NCBI GenBank assembly: GCA_019137255.1
Contig: WPDH01000068.1
Coordinates: 183,304 to 247,303 of the forward strand
DNA: 64,000 bases
Direction: 5' to 3'
Origin: Corinectria fuckeliana
Lineage: Eukaryota > Ascomycota > Sordariomycetes > Hypocreales > Nectriaceae
This document shows, piece after piece, positions 10,960 to 22,521 of the stretch. Under the pieces are notes generated by a model. It saw only the letters and a program-made list of their open reading frames with translations. It ran no database searches and had not been told where the DNA came from. Within the stretch, counting starts at the first letter, position 1. Every line of letters begins with the position of its first letter. A program made the position numbers and the translations under genes.

Positions 10960-11374
10960 GGAATGGGCCACTTACCAGATATTGCCCCTAAAAAGCATAT
11001 GCCGTAGTGTTAACGAACAGGAAGATTAGCAATAGCTGACCGAATCCTCCCCTGTTTTCTGAGTCCCCTTCGTTCAGAAGCTTTGAGTCGTGTATCATCC
11101 AGTTCCGCAGAGTGACGAGCTTGCGTAGCGTGACTCCGAGAATGAGAAGCTACTAGTCGCTTACAGTGAGCAGCACTACCTCGGCGATATGTCTGAAGGT
11201 GGTTTTGTTCTCCTGTCTGAGAGAGGGTGAGGATTAGTTCAACGGCTCATCATGGTACTTGGAGTCGGAACTTGTGCTCTCTACTAGGTCTGCTCGTGGG
11301 AGCTGGTGAACAAGCTGACACTTTGAGTCCAAGTAGCAATCGATATTAATGTCGGTGATGATCACTGCAGTTCC
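10960..11374 (-). pseudogene. possible remnant of a fungal membrane protein
   Basis: Read on the minus strand, one frame runs through four stop codons (TAA, TAG, TAG, TAG). Between them it keeps protein-like text, including a hydrophobic stretch after a Gly-Phe-Gly-Gln (FGQLLLIFLF). This layout is common in hypothetical multi-pass proteins of ascomycetes. A GTAAGT follows the last stop, where an intron might have begun. The family is a guess. Confidence 0.3.
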
Positions 11375-12401
11375 CGATGCAGCAACAGACTACCGGTAGT
11401 AGAGTTAGTGAAATAGTGCTTTACTGTAATCACTGGCCTTTAGCGTACGCCTGTGCTAGCCATGTCTAGGTTTGCGTCTGTTGGTGTCAATGTGATGGGC
11501 TTGGCGGTCTCGCTGATGATAGTCCTAGCACTCCGAGCAGCTCATAACTTAGTTTATTACGCCAAGTATGCATGGACTACACGGTCTCTTCTTATATCCC
11601 ACTCATGCATACAGTACAGCTTTACGCACTGCGAATCCCTGTCTTGGGAAGATGTAGTCCGCCTGACCTTGGGCTTGGAACTGTACTCTCCACATCGGAC
11701 AGCTAATGCCTGACTCGGAATATTATCCTGGCAGCGTATCATCTCAACAAAGTAGCCCGTTGCTTCCATCTTCCGCCGAAGCCTTCCTTTTCCCTCCGCT
11801 CGTTCTTTACGGGGAAATGGATGGGAAAGCAGTCTTCATCGCGACACCTGCCTCGATGTCTGACGGAAAACTCGAGGATTGCCCTTCCTGCTAGTTGCAG
11901 CATTAGCACCGCATCACCGTTCAGACGTTTAAATTACACACTTTGTAGGGTAGCCTCTTCGAAACCCGGGGTCAAAATCTGGAATTCATTCGCCAGCTAT
12001 CTATCACTGCTCGTTTGTAATCTGCACTGGATAAGTACAGTGCGAATTACTACGTAGTAATATGGTTACATAACTTGACTCGAACCCTGCCCCTTAGCTT
12101 ACCTGATTCGGCAAATCGTCCCGGGGGCGGATAACAAGTCAGCGTTGGGAAGATAAGACACGTCCAAATTGGACAAAATAACCATTCTGCTGCCACATGG
12201 TGCTGCGTGTCTGACTATACGTAGTTAAGCTTAAATCGATACGGGATGGGCTTGGGGGTTCTCGCAAGAGCGTGTGCTGAGAGGAGTTCATTATCTCGCA
12301 GGCTTCCTATTCACGCTGCTCCACGGAGAGAAGTCGTGGCATTTACGAACCCGCCAATCATCCAAGTCACCCCGGACATGTAGATGCATGGGTATCATGG
12401 G

Positions 12402-12683
12402 GATAAGAAGCTGGTAGAACTGAGAGAGCTCCCTCCCCAAAGGATGTAAATACCTCCACGCTCCGGTCTTTGTTGCGTATCTACCCCGTAGCCGAAACCA
12501 GATCCAGGTGTCTCATCAACCTTCGATAAGAGATGGTGTGCTGCAATACAGCCACATCGAGTGGGCGCTAATTCTACGCCGATATGACATAGATTCGGCC
12601 AACCGGGTGCTTATCGCAGGGCCTGAGTCCAACGCTGTGTCCTGTCAACTCTTGATAAGGCTTAGAGCAAAGGAGGTGTTATC
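12402..12683. promoter_or_regulatory. cluster of GATA sites upstream of ammonium transporter
   Basis: GATAA cores lie at 12402-12407, 12525-12530, 12610-12615 (reverse), 12654-12659 and 12679-12683 (reverse), all within 420 bp of the start codon at 12818. Two more lie at 12130 and 12152. AreA/NIT2-type GATA factors activate ammonium permease genes under nitrogen limitation in filamentous fungi, so nitrogen control is expected. Confidence 0.7.
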
Positions 12684-12817
12684 AGTTTCAGCACCCAGCC
12701 GCAGCATTCAAATTGTACGTAAGCCCGTTGCATCTCCCTCCTGCCTCTTGGCAGACTGATATCGCATTTTCCAACTCTCAGAGACATCTCTCTTGGCACT
12801 ACCGAGGACTCGTCAAC

Positions 12818-14403
12818 ATGTCTGCTGTAAGTGACTGCGCCTCCACCCACCGAGTTTCTCTTTGTGTTCGACGTCTTCTAACTCTTGACTTTGATAGCCC
12901 GCTTACAATGAGTCCGAGCCCGATGGAGGCAATCCCCTTAACGTGGATGTCAACGCCCAGTATTCCGGCGTCGAATTCAACTACACCTACATCGCCTTCT
13001 GCGGCTTCATCGTCTATCTCATCATCCCCGGTCTCGGCCTTCTCTACAGCGGACTTGCCCGTCGAAAGTCTGCCCTTGCCTTGATCTTCCAGTCCATCTT
13101 GATTGGCGCCGTCGTCACCTTCCAATGGATGTTCTGGGGATACTCCCTGGCATACAGCCGGACAGCCGGCCCTTTCATTGGCGACCTTGCCAACTTCGGC
13201 ATGAAGAATGTTATGGCGGCCCCGTCCATCGGCAACCCGAATATTCCTGAGATTGTCTTTTGTCTGTACCAGCTGCTCTTCTGCGCCTGTACCGTCCAGA
13301 TCGTCGTAGGAGGAGCTTTCGAGCGTGGCCGCATCGTCCCGTCTCTCATCTTCGCCTTCCTGTGGGCTACCCTTGTGTACTGCCCCATTGCGTGCTGGAC
13401 GTGGAACCCCAACGGGTGGCTTTACACTGTGAGTCTCTGGTGCTTGAGCGCATGCTGCACATTACTTGGGACCTCGTACTCATTCGATATACATTAGCTC
13501 CCTTCTCTTGACTTTGCTGGCGGTGGTCCCGTCCATATCGCATCCGGTTGGGCCGCCCTCGCCTACGCCCTTGCTCTCGGTAAGCGCAAGAAGACGCCTG
13601 GCGACAAGTCCTATGGAAGACCGCACAACACCACTCTCGTGTTCCTGGGCACCATCCTGATCTACTTTGGATGGTTTGGCTTCAACGGCGGGTCGGCCCT
13701 CAACGGTAGCATTCGTGCCATGCTTGCCGCCTTCAACACCAACACGGCTGCTTCGACCGGCGCCATCGGCTGGGTCATGGTCGACTACATCAAGTACAAG
13801 GGTCGTTTCCGCGTTGTCGGTGCATGCTCGGGTGTGATTGCTGGACTTGTGGGCATCACCCCTGCTGCCGGCTACGTCAGCGTCTGGCTGGCTGCTGTTA
13901 TCGGCTTCATCACCGCCGTTGTCTGTGCTCTCATGGACGACGTCAACGAGTGGCTGCACATCGACGAGGGGATGGACGTCTTCAAGCTCCACGGCATCGG
14001 AGGCATGACGGGCTCGTTCCTCACGGGTATCTTCGCCACCAAGTCCATCTCCGCCCTTGACGGCGCGACCATTGCGTCTGGCGGCATCGATGGGGTCGGC
14101 ATCCAAGTGGGCAAGCAGCTTGCTGAGATTACTGCCATCTCGGCCTACTCCTTCGTAGTCTCCCTTTGTCTGCTTCTCATCTTGAAGTACATCCCCGGTC
14201 TTCATCTACGTGTGTCTGACGAGGAAGAGGAGCGTGGCCTGGATCTCCACCAGTTCTTCGAGGAGAACATCGGTGACTGGGAAGTCCACGAGGAGCTTGA
14301 GAGGAGGCGTGTACAGGACAGCACCATTGTGGCCGAGATGCCTAATTCTTCGACTAGCAGCAACCGTGGGGAAGAAAGCGCAAAGACTGAAAAGACGGTT
14401 TGA
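12818..14403 (+). CDS. ammonium transporter (Amt/Mep family)
   Basis: Exons 12818-12826, 12898-13428 and 13498-14403 give 481 residues. The first exon has only three codons. The protein has the Amt/Mep fold of 11 membrane helices. It carries the family signature around DFAGGGPVHIASG and the twin pore histidines (one in GPVHIASG, one in KLHGIGGMTGSF). A cytosolic tail of about 75 residues is rich in Glu, Arg and Ser. It transports ammonium across the plasma membrane as a trimer and resembles the MeaA/MepA/MepB group. The cluster of GATA motifs in its promoter suggests AreA-dependent expression. Reading frame, splice sites and conserved residues are all intact, so this is one of the secure genes of the window. 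Confidence 0.95.
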
Positions 14404-15151
14404 AGAGCTGAGTGGATTTTTCCAGTTGGCTGAGGCACATCATACCTGCTACTTGACTTGGGGGAGCTAGAAATAGGAGAGGCCAATTAAAAAAGTTTCA
14501 TGTTCGACATCTTTGACAGGATGCGAAGAGGAGCGGGTGGCCTGCCAATCTAAGGTGAATGAATTCTCCTATGAAAACCGTCATTTATATGAAACTTTGA
14601 CGCAGGCGTCGACAAGAAGACATGCTTTTGGATTAAGTGATTCTGCACATTTCCGTCAAACTTGAGACAATCTGACCAGCCTCGGGCGTTGCATATTGGG
14701 CTTGTAATGGTAGCCCCTAATTAAAGAAATACATGAACCGCCGTGGCTGCGTTGGTTATCACTTTATTAGCTGCTAAGTCTCTCAGCTCCGATTGCCAAG
14801 CCGGCATATAGTCAGGCTACTAATGAGACTAACGACTTTCGTATTTTTCCTATAGTAATTTCTACTATAAAGGCCCTGTGGCTGTTTAGTCGGGATATTG
14901 GGAGGCGGGTGTTGCCAGAACCTAGCCTGCTTCGTAGCTTCTTCTGTCTGAGAGGGGGGAATTAAAACCCTCTTTTTCCAATATTATATTCCTAGGTTGT
15001 CGTTGAACAAAATCTGCTTGGAAAGATTACCGTTGAGAATGGAATTGCCATGTTGTGGTCCAAGCCTTCGATCACCAACCTCTGACTGACACTTCTAGGA
15101 TTAAAACGAGTCCTGCGGTTAGCACTGCACTCAAAGATACTCCAGACTCTT
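14404..15151. other. intergenic, partly AT-rich
   Basis: No gene seen. The stretch 14750-15000 is moderately AT-rich, which fits light RIP or old repeat debris. Confidence 0.45.
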
Positions 15152-15870
15152 GTGTCAGCCCGATTCCCCCCAGTACGGACGAACCGTTTAAAGACCTTGT
15201 CTAGTCTACCAACAAAAGATCACGCAAACGATCATGCCGACATCGTGACTTGTCGAGTCAATATCTTTGCAGACGAGGAGAAGCTATCCGGATGGTTCCC
15301 ACAGATAAGCGTAGACGAGGATAGGAGCTGGCGCATCTGGCTCTTCCGGAGGAGCAGAGCCCTCATACACTAGCTCGACATCATCGAGTTGATTCTTACA
15401 ACCAACCTCGGCCTGACCGCATTCGCCCTCTCAAAGTACGGAAGCCAACACGGCGTGGGCCTCATCTACGAGGGCAATTGCTCAAGGGTCAAGAAGTTCG
15501 ACCAATGGATACAAGCTTCAGGCACTGGGCCATCTTGGTGTTGATGTACGATCTGACCGCCCAAGCGCTCATTTACATGGCTAACCATCATCTAGGTCCT
15601 TGCTCTTTGTCCTCATTGCAGCAATCCTCTGGGCTTCTCCGTCCGAAGCCTTGGGTACCGTCAATTTGGCAGAAGCATCCCCGACCTCTGGAACTTTGGG
15701 TTCGGTGATCTGACTCTGTATACCTACTTGGTGATTGACCTTCCTCGAGGGGATCCTGCAGGCTTGATAGCAACGCTGGGCTACGCGACCGAGCCTCACT
15801 ATTCGCACGAGCTATCACCAAATGAATTCCGGGCTTCCTGGTGAATCCGCCCAACATGCTGCTGACTGAC
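15152..15870 (+). pseudogene. DUF6536 membrane protein, broken
   Basis: The frame from 15152, broken by a TAG at 15371, continues with the unmistakable start of a DUF6536 domain: a hydrophobic helix, then Lys-Tyr-Gly, Gly-Leu-Ile-Tyr-Glu-Gly-Asn-Cys and Val-Lys-Lys-Phe-Asp-x-Trp-Ile. It then loses frame. Downstream fragments in other frames match the later part (GFGDLTLYTYL, DLPRGDPAGLIA). Several internal segments are missing compared with the usual length of about 600-700 residues. DUF6536 proteins are fungal multi-pass membrane proteins of unknown role. At least one stop and two frame changes make this a pseudogene. Confidence 0.7.
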
Positions 15871-16356
15871 TGACAGACTGTGCCCTACGCATCTGAATCC
15901 GAGGTGTCCGGAGGAGATGCTACAACCTCGAGTTTGCCGTTATCGTAGCCGGGCGGAGCGGGGCCGCAAAGGATCATGCATCGCTAGGGCGTCCAGAGGA
16001 CGCCATCAGGGACGCTGGCGGCAGTTGAAGTCGGGACTCGGCTAAACAAGCAGCGTGCGTCTGGGACCCAGTCGTCTCGCCCTAGATTGTAAAGATGAGC
16101 ACCTGATTGGTTGCCTGTGGTCATGGCGCCTCCTGGATGGCCACAACTAAGCCTCTTGTGAGGGTGAAGTTGTGGGCCGTCCTCCCCGCATCCAAAGCCT
16201 CAAAGCGGGGGAAATATACTCGGCCGTAGCATCTTCCCTGGCTCATTGCCGAAGTTTGTTGCCGCATTGCGTCGTACGATACGATTCGTGCCCACATGCC
16301 GTACAGTCTAAGCTACGGAGTGGGTTGTCCCCAGTTTCCGGTGGCTACCATGTGTT
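15871..16356. other. intergenic, upstream of intradiol dioxygenase
   Basis: No gene seen. A few scattered frames have no recognisable content. Confidence 0.45.
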
Positions 16357-16365
16357 TATATATAA
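16357..16365 (+). promoter_or_regulatory. TATA box of the intradiol dioxygenase gene
   Basis: TATATATAA lies 116 bp upstream of the ATG at 16481, followed by a pyrimidine-rich leader. Distance and sequence suit a fungal core promoter. Confidence 0.55.
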
Positions 16366-16480
16366 GACCAGCTCCCTTTTTTTCTCCAGTCGTAGCTTGG
16401 ATTGAATTAGACATTATCGCCCTCAAAGACTCCTCCTTTACTCTATTTCTTGTATTCAGATCCGAGAACAACTGCACATC

Positions 16481-17548
16481 ATGGCCTCCAGCGGCATCAA
16501 CGGCGCCAATGGCTCCAACGGTGTCAACAACAACAACTCCAGCAAATTCGACCCAAACTTCACACAACATGTCATCGACCTGATGAGCCCCGAGACGAAG
16601 CCCCGCGACCGAGAGATCCTCACCTCTCTGATCAAGCACATGCACGACTTCTGCCGCGAGGTCGAGCTCAAGCAAGAGGAGTGGGTGACGGGAGTTAACT
16701 ATATCAATTCCCTAGGCCAAGCCTACCAGAAGAACCGAAACGAGACGTGGCGGTTGTGCGATATCTTGGGAATTGAATCGTGAGTACCTACCTCCCTTTT
16801 ACTTACAGCACTCCCATACAACACTCACATACACCACTCACATATCATCACCACCTACTAACAGATGCCGCGCAGTCTCGTCGACGAAATCAACCACAAG
16901 ATCGTCACCGACGACGGCCGCGCTCCCACGTCGTCGGCCATCCTCGGCCCCTTCTGGTCTCCCGAAACGCCGTTCCGGGACCTCGGCGCCAGCGTCGTCC
17001 AGAACATGCCCAAGGACGGCCAGCTTACCTTCTTCCACGGCGTGATCCGCGACGTCGACACCGGCAAGGGCATCCCCGGCGCTGTATTCGACATGTGGCA
17101 GGCCAGCACCAACGGCAAGTACGACGTCTTCGACCCGGAGAACCAGACGCGCCACAACCTCCGCGGCAAGTTTCGCACCGACGAGGACGGCAAGTTCTGG
17201 TTCTACTGCCTCAAGCCCACCGAGTACGCCATCGACACGTCCGGCCCCTCGGCCGAGGTGCTGCGGATGATGGGCCGCCATCCCTTCCGCCCGGCTCACA
17301 TTCACATGATGGTAACGCACCCTGAATACGTCGGCGTGACGGCCCAGCTGTACCCCAGCGACGACCCTTACCTGGAGACGGACACCGCCTGTGCCGTCAA
17401 GGACGACCTGCTCTTGACCTTCAAGCCCGTCGACAACGACCCCAAGGGTGCTACCCTGGACGTCGAGTACAACGTGCGCTTGCTGTCGAGCAAGTACAGG
17501 CCCGACGCCACCATGTTGATGGAGAATGCAAACCAGAGCAAGTTTTGA
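16481..17548 (+). CDS. intradiol ring-cleavage dioxygenase (catechol/hydroxyquinol 1,2-dioxygenase)
   Basis: Exons 16481-16779 and 16876-17548 give 323 residues. The splice joins Glu-Ser to Leu-Val-Asp-Glu-Ile, the family's continuous sequence. The N-terminal helical dimerisation domain (residues about 20-115) precedes the beta-sandwich domain. The non-haem Fe(III) ligands are present with family spacing: Tyr182, Tyr217, His241 and His243. This cytosolic enzyme opens catechol or hydroxyquinol between the two hydroxyls to a cis,cis-muconate or maleylacetate precursor in aromatic catabolism. Fungal members of this size often prefer hydroxyquinol, but substrate cannot be read from sequence. No muconate or maleylacetate enzymes adjoin it. 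Frame and active site are intact. Confidence 0.9.
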
Positions 17549-18290
17549 TTTTAGCGACAGCAGCCAGTCGGATAACTCTGTGATTGAAGAATTGTATCAT
17601 GTCGAGCAGAGTGTGCACCACGAGACGAAACCGTGGTCAATATGTTAAGGGGAGATATCAATGTGTTGGACCTGCATTTGTGGAGTACAAAGGAACGCTC
17701 CATACGTTAATAGAGCATGAGAATAAATGCACAATTGTGCTTACCTGCCTCGTCACGTTATCAACTATAGATGCATATGCTGTGCCGATGGCGGACGAAA
17801 AGCTCGCCAATTATCCTGGATTGAAATGACCCAAGGACTCTCCTACAGCGCGATTTCGCCTCGCTGAGAAGAACTGGTAGTACAGGCCAGAACACAATTT
17901 AAGCCCTTGGATGGCGAGTTGACTCACAAAAACCCGGGTTATTGCGCCCTACAGATGCAATGCTCGGTAGATCGAGGCCAAATCGCATGACAGGTATCGA
18001 GGTCAATCATTCTTTTGCTACGTGAACCATCTCCCATTGAGCATCGTCTAGCAGCACAACTTGTCTTGCAGCGCTGATACTTATCATTTGCTGGTCCAAA
18101 ACTGAACTTGTTCACAACGCCCTAACAAACGTGACGAATTCTTGATTAGTACTACTGGAGTCAAAGGGTGCGTTTGACGCGCACAGCTCCACGTGACCTT
18201 CATCATCTGCATTATCTACACTCCATGGTCTACGCCATTGCAACAATTCGCAGGGTCCGATAAGCTTCCGATTGCACTGAGATCTATACA
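17549..18290. other. intergenic
   Basis: 740 bp without a recognisable gene, RNA or repeat. Confidence 0.5.
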
Positions 18291-18470
18291 ATGTCTGCTC
18301 AAGACGACTCGATAGGCGGCTTGGCCCAGGACCTCTCTGTGGACGATTCGTCATTGTCGTTCCTCGCCTTTGCTCAATCCTTTGACGAGCCCAACAGCGA
18401 CGATGTCCACAGCGGCCACGACTTTCTCGACTCTAATGACGAGGGCCTCTTCGAGGAGCAGGGTCTTTAG
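18291..18470 (+). CDS. small acidic open frame, 59 residues
   Basis: ATG at 18291 to TAG at 18468-18470. The product is strongly acidic and rich in Ser, Asp and Phe, with no cysteine-zinc motif or signal peptide. It could be a genuine small protein. It could also be the first exon of a LaeA-like methyltransferase gene, since such proteins often begin with an acidic, Ser-rich tail, whose remainder is lost. No supporting splice partner was found. Confidence 0.25.
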   Translation: MSAQDDSIGGLAQDLSVDDSSLSFLAFAQSFDEPNSDDVHSGHDFLDSNDEGLFEEQGL

Positions 18471-18757
18471 CAAGCAAAGATGGCTAGAGAGATGTTCCTC
18501 CCCTGAGCTTCCTCGACTGTCCTGAAATGCACAGCCATCTAGCCTGGCATCATAGCGGCAAACAAACCGGTGTGAATCTCGAGTTTGTAATAAATTTGGA
18601 CTAATTTCAAGGCTCTAGGTTAGCCAAAGTATTTTATAAACATGTATGTACAAAGACGAAAAGGTAGGCACTGCCTAGGTCTCCTGCTAGGTTATCACAA
18701 GGCTGAAAGCATCAACGTAGCCACACAAAGTCAATAAAACGACCAATTGACATTTTC

Positions 18758-19821
18758 TTACAGAGAAGCTTCAACCTTTCCAGGCTTCCGACTCCATACA
18801 ATCTGTTGGTAGTAAAAAGCATGCGCCGTCAAAGACCTAAGCTCGACACGAAACCTAGTGCAGTAGACAGTAATCTCCTCGCTCGTCCATCCACATAGAT
18901 GAGCCATAAAACCAATATGCCCCTGTACATCAACTGAAATGGCCAGTTTCGCCATGATTCCAGTTTTCTTCAACCGTTCGTCCTCTGGCCACTTCCCAAT
19001 AGGCACCCGACATGTTTGAGAATGAATGTCAACGAAACCAGCTGCCTTCAGACCCTCTACCTGTAGCTTATTAGGAATCGGAGTAAAAGTTCGCCCGAGC
19101 TTCTCGCTGCCGTCTAGGAAGAGCTTGCCCACTGTGCTATAGCGCTGCCGTCCTCGATCGGCCAGGTTTGGCTATACAACAGTGGATTGTCCTCATACGT
19201 CCTAATCCAACCTCCAGGTTTAGTCGCCCTGAACGCAATCTTATACAGAGCGTGCCAATCAGGCACACTTCCGCGTAAGAATCGCATATGTATAAAATCT
19301 GCCGAATCATCGTGAAAGGTCCAGTCTAGCGTGAAATCATCGATCTCAAACCTGAGGTTAGGTGGAATCCAGGTTGGCTGTATAGGCGAGATATCGGTAC
19401 CGATTACTTTGGCCTCAGGACATTCGTCGGCGAAATATATTGCCCACATGCCCGTACCTGTCCCAATACCAAGGAAGTTGTGAACCTGGTCCTTTTCCAA
19501 TGGGACAAGGTGGAGTTTGCCATCAAGAAGGAACATAGACGTAAGGTAGAGTACTTCGAGCGCTTCAGAGGCCCAGTACCTGCCGTTTGCGTCTTGGTAT
19601 GTACGGCCGTTGATAACGATTTGGTCTTCGAAGATGCTGGAGCCTATGGACGTGGTCGAGCTGGTTGTATGGTAGGACAGGGAAGAATTAGCGTCGATCG
19701 ACTCGATCTGGCCATCGGCGTCGTCTTCACTCGTGTCGGTAAAGTCCTCTTGCGCTTCTCTGGCTGTCGTTGCCTGACCGCTCTGCTCTCGGTAGCCACG
19801 CTGGAGTAGTTGCTAATATCA
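18758..19821 (-). pseudogene. LaeA-like SAM methyltransferase, frameshifted
   Basis: From about 19821 an open frame begins with an acidic Ser-rich tail. It continues through NGRTYQ, FLLDGKLHLVP, the SAM-binding GIGTGTGMWAI and the FEIDD, PGGW and WPIEDG blocks of the LaeA/TAM domain family. It then ends early near 19130. The family sequence resumes one frame over with GKLFLDG and runs to a normal C-terminus at 18758. A single missing G in a GGG run (QWGKLF expected) explains the break. There is also no clean start: a TAG precedes the first frame, and no intron of credible length joins it to the ATGs at 19880-19892. It is related to the intact methyltransferase at 39140-40604. In vivo function is doubtful unless the indel is a sequencing error. 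Confidence 0.7.
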
Positions 19822-20242
19822 GAGAAAACAGTCTGAGCGGTTACCATGAGAGAAAATGGCTCCCCGTCAAATACCGCCATAATTGACCCGCATAAGACCC
19901 CGGAAATGCTGTCGACCACCCAAGATCCAGATGTCCCTCGACCTGCATTTTGACAAGGCTGTTAACTAGGAACAGAAGAAGGATCCCAATTACTAACCTA
20001 GTGGTGCTTTTAAGCTGAGCTTTCTGGTCCAAAATCTGGCGCCACCAATGATTAGAGATATTTTGGTGGCCTGAAGTGAGGCAACTACAAGTTGCGATTC
20101 CGGACCGATCAGGACAAGTACAATCCCAGTCTTCAAGGACATGTCCTCGCTGTAGCCGGATACCCATTTATTTTCCCCGAGTGATAGGTCTTGTTGGGAT
20201 TCCTGTCCCAGGGGGTTGAGATAGTAGTTGTCGAATTCCCAG
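19822..20242. other. unassigned stretch between two broken genes
   Basis: Minus-strand frames continue here with protein-like text but no recognised family. It may be part of the decayed gene at 20243-21113. Confidence 0.3.
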
Positions 20243-21113
20243 TCAGCGATACCAGATATCAGAGCAAAGTCTGCTGGGATTGACCGTACTGAGTGAATTT
20301 TCCAGCATGAGCTTTACGACGAGTCTCTGTGCCTGGGCAACAAAGTTGATTGTATCGGGTGGTGTGATGGAAGTCCACTGCGTCAAGCCGGCGAGGTCAA
20401 CATGGCCAAGTACTTGCGCTGCATGCTGGCCGACATTCCAACTTTGGTTGTTCTTTATTAGTTCAAGGTCATCATCACTTTCTTCATCGTTGGATAAATC
20501 CGAGTGTAGACCTGTGGGATCTTCTGTGCTGAGCTTCTCCCCTAGCATTGCAAACAGGCTGTCGTCGGAGCCAGATCTGAGAAAATACTCAAGCATCACA
20601 TGGCCAGATGCTATGCCTGGCCATGTAGCTAATGAGGCCCCCGACTCGAGACAAGTTCTGTTCCAGGATTGTGCTGTCCTTGATAATTGTTGCCAGGCAG
20701 AGCAATCCATATGCAGAACCTCTCGGAGGGTTAGCCATGACATGAGTAAACAAGGCTTCTCCCCCTGGAAACGTGATGCCTTTGTTCAAGGCTAGATGCA
20801 CCTTGGCAACCGCTACACCATCATCAGCTAGCCTTAAGATCCCCTCGGCGTAAATACTGACGTACTGCGGCGAGTCTAACCTAAGCTTCTTCACTAGACG
20901 CTTGAGTGTCTTCTAAGGAGCACTTGCCTCGATGGCCTCGTATGTGGTTCTGATCCAGATACTTGGTCGTACTGTTATCTGCTCTCCGTCATCGCGCCGA
21001 GTTCCGGCCATTCGTAGCTCAGTTGCGAAAGGAGTTGAAGCCAGAGCCTTCTTCCGGAAGGAGCTCCATATTGAAACCGAGTTCCACATATCTTCGAGCA
21101 CGGGTACGAGCAT
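20243..21113 (-). pseudogene. unrecognised broken gene
   Basis: Three minus-strand frames hand over to one another: 21113-20913, then 20894-20589, then about 20640-20243. The first two are separated by a stop next to KTLKRL; the change to the third is near 20640. The joined text is protein-like, with a long helical part, an acidic DEESDDD segment and leucine-rich stretches. I do not recognise a family. It reads like one gene split by a stop and an indel, upstream of the broken methyltransferase and on the same strand. Confidence 0.4.
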
Positions 21114-22284
21114 TCTTTGGGTTTCGTGCGCCCTCGGGAAGAGTTAGGCGCATTGGTCGTCCTCGGGCTAGTGGTTGTTGGAGTACCACACATTTTGGAC
21201 CGAGCAGCTGATGCCTCTGGTCTTGTGAGGCTGCAAAATATCTTTTTCAGTGAAAGTAAGATCTAGAGCAGCGAGAAGTAGGGCTGGAGACGGAAGCTGA
21301 GATTGCAGAGGAGACGGAGATTGACATTCACACTCGATTGCCAACATGAATGTATGGCTGTTAGTGCACTCCAAGACCGAGTTAGAATCTGTTATCCCAA
21401 AAGTGGCCCTCCAGGCACCTCGGCCCAAAGCTCAGCCCGGCTCTGGAACCCTCAGCCCAAGCTCAGCGACAGCTCAGCTTAGAGCAGCAGGAGCTCAGCT
21501 ATAGAAACGGAAATGGCTTTTGGTGTGCTAGAGTTTCGTCTCCAACTATAGTAGTGTTTCGGATCGATTGGGAGTAAGCCGACAGAAAAGTGACGTGAAG
21601 TTTGTGGAGTCTTTCCTAGATGATCAACTTGAGCCGAACTGCACACGATCCAGGATCTAAAGGCTGGAGACCTGGTAAGAACTGAAGGACCTCTTCGACT
21701 TGGAAATCTACTGTGAAGGTCCTTCATACGATAATTCATTCAAAGATGCTTGCTTTCTGCAACCTAGAATAGAGTGAGTACGGAGAGAAGTACCGCTTCC
21801 TCTTCCCCAGCGCATGTCAGAATCATTGGCATTTCGGGACTGGTGCTTCAAAACGATCATCAAAGAGAAGACCCATTCGTTCGGTAATTACACAAATAAC
21901 TACTTTCAAATTCCCGCAGACGGAGGAAATGCTATAACTCAGCGAACAGGGACAGATTCAACCACTTGTACCTGATCGACTCAGGGCAGGGAGCTGCGAA
22001 GAATCAGGCTACCAGAGAGGAATGGAGAAACTCTCATGATTGGAGAGACTCACGCCGGACCACAATAATCTCACAATACAAGGCTCTCTCGACGCTCGAG
22101 AGGGAACAGAAGTAGTCAGATTGAGGCTACATGGCGGTAAGTTGACGGCCTGGCCACAGACTGGCGGCGGTAACAAGTTCCACGTCGCATGCTGCAAGAA
22201 CCTCTACGAGCAGGCCTGTTGAATCATACATCCTGGCTCAAGGCCGTAGTTGCAACTCGGCCATGTACGGATGTCTCTCGCGGG
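21114..22284. other. intergenic with short AGCTCAG repeats
   Basis: No intact gene. Between about 21420 and 21500 the word (A)GCTCAG recurs several times. Elsewhere nothing stands out. Confidence 0.4.
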
Positions 22285-22521
22285 AGCATCTTCGGATCAT
22301 CTCATGTAGCCCACGGGGCCAAACTGCAGGGAGCCTTGATACTGATGGTAGGCGAACTTGACAAGAGTGTGGACTCATATTCAGCCCTGCAGCTGTTGAA
22401 TACTTTGAGCAAAGAAGATAAGAGCTATGAAATTCTGTTAGTTAGTAAGCGTGGCCAAGGATATGGAGGATCGAGTTATGCACTACCTCGTCAAGGGCTG
22501 TTTCTCCCCAGCAGCATTTAA
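22285..22521 (+). pseudogene. prolyl oligopeptidase (S9, DPP-IV-like) C-terminal remnant
   Basis: About 70 codons match the end of an S9 serine peptidase: KLQGALILMVGELDKSVD carries the block with the catalytic Asp region. LLNTLSKEDKSYEILLV follows, then GQGYGGSSYALPRQ, where the catalytic His of the family's GHG is replaced by Gln. There is no nucleophile elbow and no beta-propeller upstream, so this is a 3' fragment of a gene normally about 800 codons long. Confidence 0.6.

Larger units (their letters stand above)
10420..12817. other. long intergenic region with a decayed fragment and GATA sites
   Basis: 2.4 kb without an intact gene. It holds a possible membrane-protein remnant on the minus strand (10960-11374) and the ammonium-transporter promoter with many GATA sites. 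A plus-strand frame at 11462-11713 has no recognised similarity. Confidence 0.5.

Noticed and set aside
22071..22110. Hairpin-like CTCTCGACGCTCGAGAG stretch considered as RNA gene or terminator
   Set aside because: An isolated palindrome in eukaryotic intergenic DNA with no RNA-gene context.
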